Assembly (NCBI RefSeq): GCF_006345825.1
Contig: NZ_VCIX01000086.1
Span: 1 to 64,000, forward strand
Origin: Paenibacillus paridis
Lineage (GTDB): Bacteria > Bacillota > Bacilli > Paenibacillales > Paenibacillaceae
Length of the DNA stretch: 64,000 nucleotides
Reading direction: 5' to 3'
Positions 26,992 to 35,575 of this stretch are shown here, piece after piece. The notes under the pieces are model-generated. The model did no database searches and had not been told where the DNA came from. It worked only from the letters and a program-made list of their open reading frames with translations. Positions within the stretch are counted from its first letter, which is position 1; each line of letters opens with the position of its first letter. The position numbers and the translations under genes are program-made.

Positions 26992-28968
26992 ATGACAGCA
27001 GGGAAGTGCAGAGTGGTTAACCATCAATTGACGGTAAGACCTACTCCTAAATCTGGAGAGAGTCTTACCTCTTTTTTATTTCGGGCAGGAAATTTAAATG
27101 GTTGTGATGAGATGGATATTTGGAGAGACATTCATGCTGGGTCTGATCACATGATAAGATCAAATCTATTTTGTCGGCTAGATTATGATTTTTGCTTAAT
27201 TAATCCTAGAAGATTGACTAGGCTCTTAGATATCAGCTTAGATGACATTGCTCAGCTTACCTATTTTACAGTATGTTCTAAGTTTTTTGATAATCCATAT
27301 CATGACTATGATCGTGCTATGGTTATGATTCAAATGGCTCTTGATAAGAAATCTAAAAGATTTTGTCCATCCTGTACTAAACAGGAGAATGTGTATATGC
27401 TTATTTGGCAGTTGAAAGATATAGATAAATGCTACATTCATAATATTAAGCTAGATTCAAATGTGAAGTTGGTTGATATTCCAGAGGTCGAAGCTGATAT
27501 TAAAGACTTTAATCAACAAGTAGAACTTTATCGGCGTTGGCAATTTCTATTGACACCAGGACAAATGCTCACAAAGAAATATGGGAACTTGAACATGGAG
27601 AGGTCATTGGCATTAAAAACTTTATTCGTTGCTCAAAATCAAGCAACAGTTTATATTCGGAAAGACATAGTTGGGTTTTCTAAAAATCTGGTGAAAAGTC
27701 TTGTTGCATTTGTCAGGGGTACCTCGGTGATTAAAAAAGTAACTCAATCGATATTGTTTGAAGTGTTGGATTATGCCAACATGACTATAGAGGATTTTGT
27801 CAAGCTTGACGTTCCAAAGTTATATTTGAATAGCCTATTAACAGTGAAGAAAAAAAAGACAGCAGGTATTTGTGAAACACCTTGGTGTTGCCATCGTGAA
27901 CGCAAAAAAATGATTTATATAAATGAAAGAGTTGAACCTAGGAAAAAGGGGATTCGGTATCCCTATTATTTTGTTTGCGAAGGATGCTTTATGAGATATG
28001 CATATCAACCTGAATCTAATCAGTGGCAGGAAATTAACGGGAAAATAGAATTAGTATCCTTGATAAAAAATCTAGCTGAAGTTGGAATGACAAGAGCAGA
28101 AGTTTCTCGTAAACTGAAAATCAATCTCTTTCGAATAAGTGAAATATTTGGGTATCTTGCTTATCATCGTTTGTTACCTGACTCCATAAGCTCTTTATAT
28201 GCTTATTCAATTGTACCGGAGAACCTTGTTACTTTATTTAATGGTATTCCATATAATTGGAATACCTATCCAGAGTCCAAATATAAGAAAATGAGAGAAC
28301 GATATGGCTGGAACTTGAAAATGTTCAGCTATTATTACGCTCATTCTGAAGTGCAGCTTTATTTTATTCATAAGTCGTCAGACTTGAAAAAACCACTAAA
28401 GAAATATCTTGATCTCTCTATTAGAGCTGAACAGACTATCAATGATTTAATTTTTTCTGAAACTCGATTATCATTTTCTCAAGTGGCAGTTGCTCTCGAA
28501 TGCTCCGAGAGAACCATACATTCGCATAGCATCACAACCACTATTCAAAAGGCTAAGGAAAAACAATTATCTATAAGGCAACATAGCGAAGAAAAAGAAC
28601 TTCGAAGAATATTTGATAATTTAGTTACCGATTATGATGATAAAGAGTTATTGTTAATGCGGACGATTTATGAAAGACTGGGAAGAAATAGAGATTATAT
28701 AATACTAAAATACCCCGGATTCATCAGTTACATGAATGCTTCAATTAAAGAAGTCAATAAAAAGGTTAAAGACTATCAATTAAAATTACTTGTGAATCAA
28801 ATAAGGGAGGCTATACTGCAGCATACTAAATCACAGATGAATCTATCTGTTGCAAGTGTGGCAAGGCAATTAGGAATAAAGTATATCCATGTGAAGGGTT
28901 ATAAGTCAGTAAAAGATATTATTAAACAAGAGATTGAACGTTATTCATTTGGTCATTTAAATAGTTAA
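26992..28968 (+). CDS. TniQ/TnsD-type target-selection protein 1
   Basis: A 658-residue protein. The N-terminal TniQ domain opens with TVRPTPKSGESLTSFLFRAG; a zinc-finger pattern follows (FCPSCTKQ...CYIHNI) and a second Cys/His cluster lies near residue 300 (CETPWCCHRE...CEGC). C-terminal segments resemble HTHs, for example SFSQVAVALECSERTIHSH and SVASVARQLGIKYIHVKG. This size and layout fit TnsD, which binds a specific chromosomal attachment site, rather than a short CRISPR-linked TniQ. Eleven bases after tnsC. Confidence 0.85.
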   Translation: MTAGKCRVVNHQLTVRPTPKSGESLTSFLFRAGNLNGCDEMDIWRDIHAGSDHMIRSNLFCRLDYDFCLINPRRLTRLLDISLDDIAQLTYFTVCSKFFDNPYHDYDRAMVMIQMALDKKSKRFCPSCTKQENVYMLIWQLKDIDKCYIHNIKLDSNVKLVDIPEVEADIKDFNQQVELYRRWQFLLTPGQMLTKKYGNLNMERSLALKTLFVAQNQATVYIRKDIVGFSKNLVKSLVAFVRGTSVIKKVTQSILFEVLDYANMTIEDFVKLDVPKLYLNSLLTVKKKKTAGICETPWCCHRERKKMIYINERVEPRKKGIRYPYYFVCEGCFMRYAYQPESNQWQEINGKIELVSLIKNLAEVGMTRAEVSRKLKINLFRISEIFGYLAYHRLLPDSISSLYAYSIVPENLVTLFNGIPYNWNTYPESKYKKMRERYGWNLKMFSYYYAHSEVQLYFIHKSSDLKKPLKKYLDLSIRAEQTINDLIFSETRLSFSQVAVALECSERTIHSHSITTTIQKAKEKQLSIRQHSEEKELRRIFDNLVTDYDDKELLLMRTIYERLGRNRDYIILKYPGFISYMNASIKEVNKKVKDYQLKLLVNQIREAILQHTKSQMNLSVASVARQLGIKYIHVKGYKSVKDIIKQEIERYSFGHLNS

Positions 28969-29042
28969 TCTATTGTGAGCCTGTATGCTTTTTTTTCTAG
29001 GGGGCAATAATACTAATAGTCCCTAGAAGAGGAGTGAAAAGC

Positions 29043-30812
29043 ATGTTTTCAGTTCGTATAAAACCGATGGATGATGAATCCCTTATTAGCTTTTTTACTA
29101 GATTTGCAACTGAAAATGGGACTAAGATGCTTTCTATCTGGCACGATAGCAGTAAAAATAAGAAGATAAATCCTCAGAAGGCCGATGCACATTTGCTTGA
29201 ACTCACACCTGAGGTATTTATAAATCTAGAAGATTTGGCGGAGTCAACTGAAGTATCGAAGGATAAGTTAATAGCTATGACATATTACAACGTCCTAGTG
29301 AAGTTCTGTCACCCTAGTGAGATTTCGTTTTCTCGTATCCTAAAAGGTATGATTCGTGATGAGCTACATTTCTGTCCTCTTTGTATTCAAGAGAAGGCGT
29401 ATATCAGACTTAAATGGAAAATAGATGGGGTCACATGTTGTGTTAAACATCAAATATATTTATCCAAAAGTTGCAGTCATTGTTGTAACTCTATTAAATT
29501 AATTGATGTTGAGCACAATGAGATTTGCCCTTATTGCTACTTTGAATTAAAAGACACTCCATCAACTATTGAAAAACTAAATGTGGCTGAGTTAGAAAAA
29601 GAAAAATGCGTTGAATGCATATGGGGCAAATTATTATCTTATAGTGGGAAATATAGAAGTCCATCAGAGGTTGCTGTAATTCTATTGTATTTATTAAATA
29701 AGGAGAATCCTTATTTCAATAGAGACGTCGTGCAATTTAATGCTGTTGTCCTCAAAATTCATCTTCCGTATTTACTACAGATTGCAAGAAATACATTTTC
29801 TAAGAAGAGAACAATACACATTAAAACTCTTTTAAATGTAATGGCATCCTTCAACATTGATTATGAATACTTTGAAAAATTAGAAATACCAAAGAGCTTT
29901 CAAACTTCAATAACTACTTCATTAAAAAATAGTCTATTCGAAACCATGAGATGCACGGCTCCATGGTGTATATACTTTCAAAAGCCCGGTTCTCTGGTGA
30001 AAACCGGAACTACAACAAAACGCCATTCAAATGGTTCGTTGTTTCGTAATTATGTTGCATGTACAGCTTGTGGCTGCAGGTTTGCTTCTATTGTTGATGG
30101 TAGTATGGTTGAAAAAGATGGATTCATAAAAGGGTATCACCATTTAAAAGTTATGATGGAAGAAAATGATTTTGTAACAATAGAAGAATGTCCAAGGCCA
30201 ATTAACTATAACAAGGATTGGAGAGGAATTATTGCGTATTTTAGTACAAGGTTTGTTTTTGGAAAAGTTGAAAAACTTGATGATAGTCTAATTTTAGCAT
30301 TTGTTCAAGCGGTCCAAAAAAACGCAAACATGAATAACATTCACAAATGGAAGTGGTGGGGCTCCTATCGTAACTATCTGCTTTATAGATACCACATCGA
30401 TGTAATGAATGCCCAGGTTTATTCGCGACGAAAAGTTCCAATGAGACATAATATCGAATCATATCAAGAACAGATGATTGACTTATGTCGGGAAATGATA
30501 AAGAACGATGAAGACATTTCTATGGAGCGAATATCTTTATTTCTTAAAGTATCAGCAAATACAATTAGGACTTGGGGATTTCAACATTACATAAAAGACA
30601 TGAAGAAAGAACAAAGGAAGAAACGCTTAGATGAAAGGAAGAATCTGTTGGTAAATAGAGTGGATCAATTTTTTGAGCAGACGAAGAATCGACGCATTTT
30701 ATCGAAGGATATCTACAAATTTATCGGAGTAAGTCAATCGCATCTAAATTCAATAGCACCGGATCTAAACGAATATATACGAGAGCAAAGGTATCAAAAT
30801 CTTGAAAAATAA
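29043..30812 (+). CDS. TniQ/TnsD-type target-selection protein 2
   Basis: A 589-residue second TniQ-family protein. N-terminal FSVRIKPMDDESLISFFTRFA, then a clear zinc-binding set (FCPLCIQEKAYIRLKW...CCVKHQIYLSKSCSHC...CPYC) and another Cys pair near 305-345. C-terminal HTH-like segments are EDISMERISLFLKVSANTI and RRILSKDIYKFIGVSQSHL. ATG at 29043 is eight bases after AGAGGAG. Two such proteins in one element suggest two target pathways or a two-protein targeting complex. Confidence 0.87.
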   Translation: MFSVRIKPMDDESLISFFTRFATENGTKMLSIWHDSSKNKKINPQKADAHLLELTPEVFINLEDLAESTEVSKDKLIAMTYYNVLVKFCHPSEISFSRILKGMIRDELHFCPLCIQEKAYIRLKWKIDGVTCCVKHQIYLSKSCSHCCNSIKLIDVEHNEICPYCYFELKDTPSTIEKLNVAELEKEKCVECIWGKLLSYSGKYRSPSEVAVILLYLLNKENPYFNRDVVQFNAVVLKIHLPYLLQIARNTFSKKRTIHIKTLLNVMASFNIDYEYFEKLEIPKSFQTSITTSLKNSLFETMRCTAPWCIYFQKPGSLVKTGTTTKRHSNGSLFRNYVACTACGCRFASIVDGSMVEKDGFIKGYHHLKVMMEENDFVTIEECPRPINYNKDWRGIIAYFSTRFVFGKVEKLDDSLILAFVQAVQKNANMNNIHKWKWWGSYRNYLLYRYHIDVMNAQVYSRRKVPMRHNIESYQEQMIDLCREMIKNDEDISMERISLFLKVSANTIRTWGFQHYIKDMKKEQRKKRLDERKNLLVNRVDQFFEQTKNRRILSKDIYKFIGVSQSHLNSIAPDLNEYIREQRYQNLEK

Positions 30813-30929
30813 CTTTTTGTTTATTTTTCTTGTAAAGTTTTCTTTTTCTTGAAGAATCAGCGCTTCGCCTTGAAGCCATAGTATGAATTCAGTCCTGTGA
30901 AGAACACATACTCTCGTGAACCGTTGTCG

Positions 30930-30975
30930 ATAAAAATAAAGCAAGCGAATCTGAAGATGGAATGATTCACTTGCT
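30930..30975 (-). terminator. Terminator of the HTH-protein gene
   Basis: On the minus strand AGCAAG-GAATC pairs with GATTC-CTTGCT, followed by TTTATTTTTA. It lies seven bases past the gene end at 30982. Confidence 0.75.
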
Positions 30976-30981
30976 CTACCT

Positions 30982-32649
30982 TTACCACCATTTGTAACTG
31001 TTACGCTCTAGCCCCTTTTGGTCAGAGTTCTTTCGGTGATCACGTTTCCCGAAAAATTCGTCTTCCCGGGCAATCGTTGGGTCATACCAGTCTGCCTTGG
31101 CTTTTGCCCATTCAATCCATTCCACTGTCTTTGGATCAAGGTTTCCAGATGCCTCAACTGCGGTAATGTAACGTCTTATTTTGCAGGCGTTATCGTAATC
31201 CTCCGATAGATTTTCCAACATCAGTGTTTGGCTGACTTCTTCATTTACACGCTGACGGTGTTCCTCTTTTCGACGTTCCTCTTCCTTACGCTTGCGTTCG
31301 GCAGCTTCTCGGGCCTCGCGCTCTTGCCGGAGTATATCTGAAGCTTCGTAAAACGAAATCATTAGGTCGCCAAGGCGGTCTTCAATGACATATGATTTAC
31401 AATCTCGGAAGCTTTTTGAGCTATTCACCGTAATGGTAATTCGGCCATTGTAAAAATAGTCATACTTTCTGATTTTTGGCTTTGAAGCCCACGAATGGCG
31501 GCGTTTGTCTTCTTCATACTTTAGTAGTTTTATATTTTCTTCTTTCGTAGGAATATGCTGAATTTCGTCCTTTGCTTCTGTTACCGAGACAGAGACGGTT
31601 TCACCGTTGACAACAAATTTTAAATCGCTAGTTAGGGAGCATTCGAGCGGCTCCATGGCTTTGATTAGCGCATCAAAGAGATGCAACACCCTAGGCAAGG
31701 ATTCTTCAGAAACCGTGTCGGCAAGAAACAGAGGAGTATCCATAGCTCTTCTATTATAACCTTTGCTTTCTTGCTCCCTATGTTTTCTCTTCCAATCAAT
31801 GACTGATTTTCGGTGGGCTACAATTGTCGGATGCATTTTGGCGTTCACATCGGGCAGTCTGATTTGCGTTGCAATAGAGAGAACAACACTTCTATCTTCT
31901 TTAGTTAAAAAGCTGAGTGTCTCTTTCTCAAGTGGTGGACTGTAATCTGATCCGGTTCGTACCCCTGATTTTTTAGTAGGCTTGTTGGTTATAGGTAACG
32001 GAGTACGGGTCACTCGCTTGCCTGCTCGAAGCTTGGCCCAATACCCAACTGGAGGCGTGGGGATATCCAAGGACTGGCATACCTTGCGGATTGCGACATC
32101 CGAGACAGCATACCGTTTAGCTATTTCGGTTACGGGAGCCAACCATATTTCATTGTATAGAAGCTCTCTGTCATAAATATTGAAGGTTTGTCCAGATTGC
32201 TCATATGTTTCTGGTAGGTCAATTGTTTGAGCGACCTCGCTGGCATCATCCTTCATTGTTGTAGAAGGGAAGGGAGCCTGCTCCTCCACTGGTAATGTAG
32301 GAGCTTCGAGTGCTGTTGATGCTTCAGCGATGCCTGCTTCCAACTCGGCTTTGCTGTAGCTTTCAATCGTTAAGCTTTGCCGCTTCTTTTTAGGAGTAGA
32401 AGGGCGGGAGTAGGATAACAGAATGATTTCGTCTGCCGGCTCCGGTAATTCAAGCTTGGTTACAGGCTTGTTAAAATTGAGCTTCGTCCAGTATCCAGAC
32501 GGAGGAATCGGAATGCCCGCGTCTTTAATCTGTTTCATAAGGTGGGTATAAGGGAGGTTGTATTTTTTGGCTACTCCGGCGACTGATATTTCCCAGATTT
32601 CCTCGTATAATTGCTTTCGAGTCATTTCAATATTCGAATACTCGGGCAA
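30982..32649 (-). CDS. Cargo protein with two repeated HTH-like domains and coiled coil, function unknown
   Basis: A 555-residue protein not assigned to a named function. It has two copies of one domain, at about 10-60 and 160-210: (L)YEEIW..(S/A)(V)..(V/I)AKKY-type helix-turn-helix followed by IP.PP.GYW.KL. That domain recurs in mobile-element proteins. A middle region is unassigned, followed by a strongly charged coiled coil (about 440-485) and a basic tail. TTG at 32649 has GGAGAGGAGGG ahead of it. The frame stays open for 86 more codons upstream without a start codon, overlapping the next gene, so a frameshifted longer gene is possible. Confidence 0.6.
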   Translation of the reverse strand: MPEYSNIEMTRKQLYEEIWEISVAGVAKKYNLPYTHLMKQIKDAGIPIPPSGYWTKLNFNKPVTKLELPEPADEIILLSYSRPSTPKKKRQSLTIESYSKAELEAGIAEASTALEAPTLPVEEQAPFPSTTMKDDASEVAQTIDLPETYEQSGQTFNIYDRELLYNEIWLAPVTEIAKRYAVSDVAIRKVCQSLDIPTPPVGYWAKLRAGKRVTRTPLPITNKPTKKSGVRTGSDYSPPLEKETLSFLTKEDRSVVLSIATQIRLPDVNAKMHPTIVAHRKSVIDWKRKHREQESKGYNRRAMDTPLFLADTVSEESLPRVLHLFDALIKAMEPLECSLTSDLKFVVNGETVSVSVTEAKDEIQHIPTKEENIKLLKYEEDKRRHSWASKPKIRKYDYFYNGRITITVNSSKSFRDCKSYVIEDRLGDLMISFYEASDILRQEREAREAAERKRKEEERRKEEHRQRVNEEVSQTLMLENLSEDYDNACKIRRYITAVEASGNLDPKTVEWIEWAKAKADWYDPTIAREDEFFGKRDHRKNSDQKGLERNSYKWW

Positions 32650-32807
32650 AGCACTTCCCTCCTCTCCTTCACTTGACGAGCTTACTTCAATGATGGGAAC
32701 AACTGCAGGTTCAATTCTAGTTGGTTGCTCTTTTTGTGCGACTTGTTGAACTGCTTCTTTATCATCATGAAAGTCAATTGCAGTGTGTTTACCCTGCAGT
32801 GTGTGAT

Positions 32808-33176
32808 TTACCTGCGGTGCAAGGAGTGCGTCGAATTGTTTGATTCCTCCAATCCCTCGTTTTCGCTTAATAGAAAAACCAGATCCCGTTTCATTTCTTC
32901 GAATTGATCAATGATCGTATTCAAGTTTTTTTCAATATTCTCCACCTGAATTGCATTGATCTTGCCGTGATTATAGGCAATAAGCCGTTCCGGTACGATG
33001 GTATAAGACCAACTCTCCCTATATCGATCTTCATTACGAATTGCAAAACCAATGGGCAACAAGTCATTTCTCATGCCGAGTGTCAGCATGTTTGGGGATA
33101 TGCCCAGGTAATCTGCTGCAATTTTAATGGTAATTTTGGACATGCCTCTGATCTCTTCATCCGAATACTTCGCCAT
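32808..33176 (-). CDS. Small excisionase-like HTH protein, possibly the frameshifted N terminus of the neighbouring gene
   Basis: A 122-residue protein with an N-terminal excisionase/MerR-like helix-turn-helix (IKIAADYLGISPNMLTLGM...LPIGFAI) and a helical C terminus (IEKNLNTIIDQFEEMKRDLVFLL). The ATG has an excellent AAAGGAGGTGAACG. Its last 100 bases overlap, in the -1 frame, an open frame that continues into the 555-residue protein; shifting frame near 32840-32900 would create one protein of about 700 residues. Whether this is a mutation, a programmed shift or two real genes is not decidable here. Confidence 0.6.
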   Translation of the reverse strand: MAKYSDEEIRGMSKITIKIAADYLGISPNMLTLGMRNDLLPIGFAIRNEDRYRESWSYTIVPERLIAYNHGKINAIQVENIEKNLNTIIDQFEEMKRDLVFLLSENEGLEESNNSTHSLHRR

Positions 33177-33238
33177 ACGTTCACCTCCTTTATTAAGGCG
33201 TATTTCTTCCTGATTAATATCGCTGGTTTCATTTTTAT

Positions 33239-33257
33239 CATACTACATAGTAGTATG
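33239..33257. promoter_or_regulatory. Palindromic operator candidate
   Basis: CATACTAC, ATA, GTAGTATG: perfect 8-bp arms, 63 bp upstream of the small HTH gene and in the divergent region before jetA. The rest of 33177-33527 has no full gene; the jetA frame is open back to 33402 but without a start codon of quality. Confidence 0.45.
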
Positions 33258-33527
33258 CCGGGCAGTAATTTTTCAGTGTTCAAGCAATGTTATCAAAGCA
33301 AATTTTCCACATAGAAAATCATATATTCAGACAAAAGAGCCATATGGCTGTAAGGGATGTAAGAGATTTAATTATGATGTGACTCCATCTTTAGGCAGTA
33401 AGAGGTAGAAGGATACGATGCCATTACTGTCGAAATTTATATAAATGCGTCGATAACTGGAGATGGCATAAGGCCGAGTATTAACAAGCCTATTGGCGCA
33501 AGAGTTTCTATTCTAATGAGGGAATGT

Positions 33528-34970
33528 GTGACGAGTATGAAATTGTTCGACATTATTCCGGATCGACTGTTTACGTTGCTTGCGGGCTCTAATAAGCACA
33601 TCTATGCTGAGGCTCTTTTGTTGCTGTACGATCAGGCACAGACAGAGCGCTTCGGCATTCGTTTTAACGTCATGCGGGATTTACTGCAGGAGATGCTCGA
33701 TACCCGGCGCGAATTGGGTGAGGATATTGCTGTATTGGATACGGAAGATGAGGCGAGCGTGCGTGGTGACGATCTGAGACAGATCAATATGGAAGACCTT
33801 ACGAGAGCTCAAGCGAATGCAATGTTGCGGCGACTGGAAGAGCGGAAGTGGATCGATGTGGAGAGCCGAGCTCAGTTCGAGCGTTTCATTGTATTGCCCC
33901 ACTATGCTAGTCGGCTGATTGGTGTGTTAAAAGAGCTATGCGATGCGAGGACGGTTGAGTACCAGCGGTTTGCTTTTTTGGTCTACCAATCGCTGACCGG
34001 AGAAGGAGCTCGGCTGCAGCCATGTTCGGCCGTTATGAGTGCGGCGGAAGTAAGTGGACAGTTTCGACAGGAGCTTGTGGGGCTTTACAACAATATGAAG
34101 CACTTGATGGAACAGGTTGTTCAGAAAACATCAATACAGGATGTGCTGGACCATCATTTTGATCATTATAAAACGCAAATTATTGACAAGAGTTATCACC
34201 GACTGAAGACATCCGATCATGTTGCCCGTTATCGGATGCAAATTCTGAATACAATACAGCAATGGCTACTGGATCGGCCACAATTGGAAGAGGCTGCACG
34301 CGACGGGGTGAAGAGCGGATTATACGCTGCGGTAGACGAGGCGGGGCAGGCAGTTAAGCAGGCACTCTTTTTCATTGAAGAAACGTTTAACGGACTGGAT
34401 GAGTTGTTCTACCAAATCGATTTACGGCACAATCAATACTTGCGTTCCTCTTATGATCGTGCTCGCTATTTGAGTCAGCAGAATGAAGGCATAGATCAGC
34501 AGCTTGCACGTTTAATTGAACGGCTGAGCAAAGACTTATCAATGGATGCTACGGAGTCCTTGTTCGCACTGCGCCAGACCCGCGCTCTTTCTGAACAATC
34601 CTTACTGCCGCCGCGCCGCAAGCGGGCGCCTCATCAACCTGATGTGCATGTAGCTGTGGAGATGCCTGATCATCTACTGGAGGAATTGCGAACCAAAAAC
34701 CTAGAACGAATGCGCAAGGCGATTACCCGAAAGAAGGTCGATGATTATGTAACGAATCGTTTGGGTGAACGGGCAGAGATGGAGATGGCGGAACTCGCAC
34801 CCGAGAATGCGGAGCAGTTCATTATGCTGGGCTATATTTATTTGTATGGATCAGATGGGGGCTCGAACTTCCTGATTCGGCGAAGTGATGGCCGTAATAT
34901 TCTAACGATTGGCGGTTATCGCTTCGATAACCATACAATTGTTAAGAAGAAAGGGGGCTCGAAAAGATGA
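33528..34970 (+). CDS. jetA: Wadjet protein JetA (MukF-like kleisin)
   Basis: A roughly 480-residue helical protein of the JetA kind: LFDIIPDRLFTLLAGSNKHIYAEALLLLYDQ, a winged-helix region (MLRRLEERKWIDVE), and long helices resembling the MukF kleisin. JetABC form an SMC-like condensin complex that recognises and clears circular plasmids. GTG at 33528 follows GAGGG; ATG at 33516 or 33537 are alternatives. It overlaps jetB by ATGA. The family resembles the JetA of type III Wadjet from memory, which needs a profile search to confirm. Confidence 0.78.
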   Translation: MTSMKLFDIIPDRLFTLLAGSNKHIYAEALLLLYDQAQTERFGIRFNVMRDLLQEMLDTRRELGEDIAVLDTEDEASVRGDDLRQINMEDLTRAQANAMLRRLEERKWIDVESRAQFERFIVLPHYASRLIGVLKELCDARTVEYQRFAFLVYQSLTGEGARLQPCSAVMSAAEVSGQFRQELVGLYNNMKHLMEQVVQKTSIQDVLDHHFDHYKTQIIDKSYHRLKTSDHVARYRMQILNTIQQWLLDRPQLEEAARDGVKSGLYAAVDEAGQAVKQALFFIEETFNGLDELFYQIDLRHNQYLRSSYDRARYLSQQNEGIDQQLARLIERLSKDLSMDATESLFALRQTRALSEQSLLPPRRKRAPHQPDVHVAVEMPDHLLEELRTKNLERMRKAITRKKVDDYVTNRLGERAEMEMAELAPENAEQFIMLGYIYLYGSDGGSNFLIRRSDGRNILTIGGYRFDNHTIVKKKGGSKR

Positions 34971-35575
34971 TGTTTGACGAATTGAGTGAATCTGAGCAAG
35001 CCAAGGTTCGTCATGTATTGAATCGGCTATTCGAGGTCAATCTGCTGGTTAGAGACAAGGACCGTGAAGCTTATGCCATCATACGGCGTCATAGTCAGGC
35101 ACTTGAAGCCTACTTTCAATTTCTTGGTTGGGAACTAACAGTTGATGAACGTCATGAATGCGTCTTTCTTCACCTTCCGGATGGACGGCTCCGCAGGCGG
35201 CTGGATAGGGAACAGACCCTTTGGCTACTTGTGCTGCGGCTTCTGTATGAGGAGAAGCGACAAGGCTTGTCGTTAGCTGATTATCCGATGGTGACGTTGC
35301 ATGAAATTCGTAGTAAGTTTGAGACGTTTCGGATTGAATGGGTGGGACGGACAGCGCTGGACAAGCTTATTCGGTTGTGTGCACAATTTCAGTTGCTCGA
35401 AGCGATGGATGAGGATCATAGAGCGGACGATGCTCGGTTCAAACTATACCATACTTGGATGTATGTTGTTCAGGCTGACGAGATCGCTCAACTTACGGAA
35501 AGACTGGAACGCTACGATGCCGCAGAGGAAGGAGGATTGCTGGATGAAATGGATGACACGGCTCCGGTTGATTAA
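34967..35575 (+). CDS. jetB: Wadjet protein JetB (MukE-like)
   Basis: A 202-residue winged-helix protein corresponding to MukE in the condensin-like complex: VRHVLNRLFEVNLLVRDKDREAYAIIRRH, LEAYFQFLGWELTVDERHECVFL, then RLRRRLDREQTLWLLVLRLLYEE and a second wing. An acidic C terminus follows. Start overlaps jetA by four bases; its last 32 bases overlap the start of jetC, so the operon is tightly coupled. Confidence 0.78.
   Translation: MMFDELSESEQAKVRHVLNRLFEVNLLVRDKDREAYAIIRRHSQALEAYFQFLGWELTVDERHECVFLHLPDGRLRRRLDREQTLWLLVLRLLYEEKRQGLSLADYPMVTLHEIRSKFETFRIEWVGRTALDKLIRLCAQFQLLEAMDEDHRADDARFKLYHTWMYVVQADEIAQLTERLERYDAAEEGGLLDEMDDTAPVD

Noticed and set aside
33300..33527. Coding remnant upstream of jetA (Cys pairs in one frame, open jetA frame back to 33402)
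   Set aside because: No start codon with a ribosome site, and the readings lie in different frames. Left as intergenic DNA.
35301..35543. An 81-codon N-terminal extension of JetC
   Set aside because: It overlaps jetB out of frame and has no SMC-like content; the SMC N-terminal motif starts right after ATG 35544.
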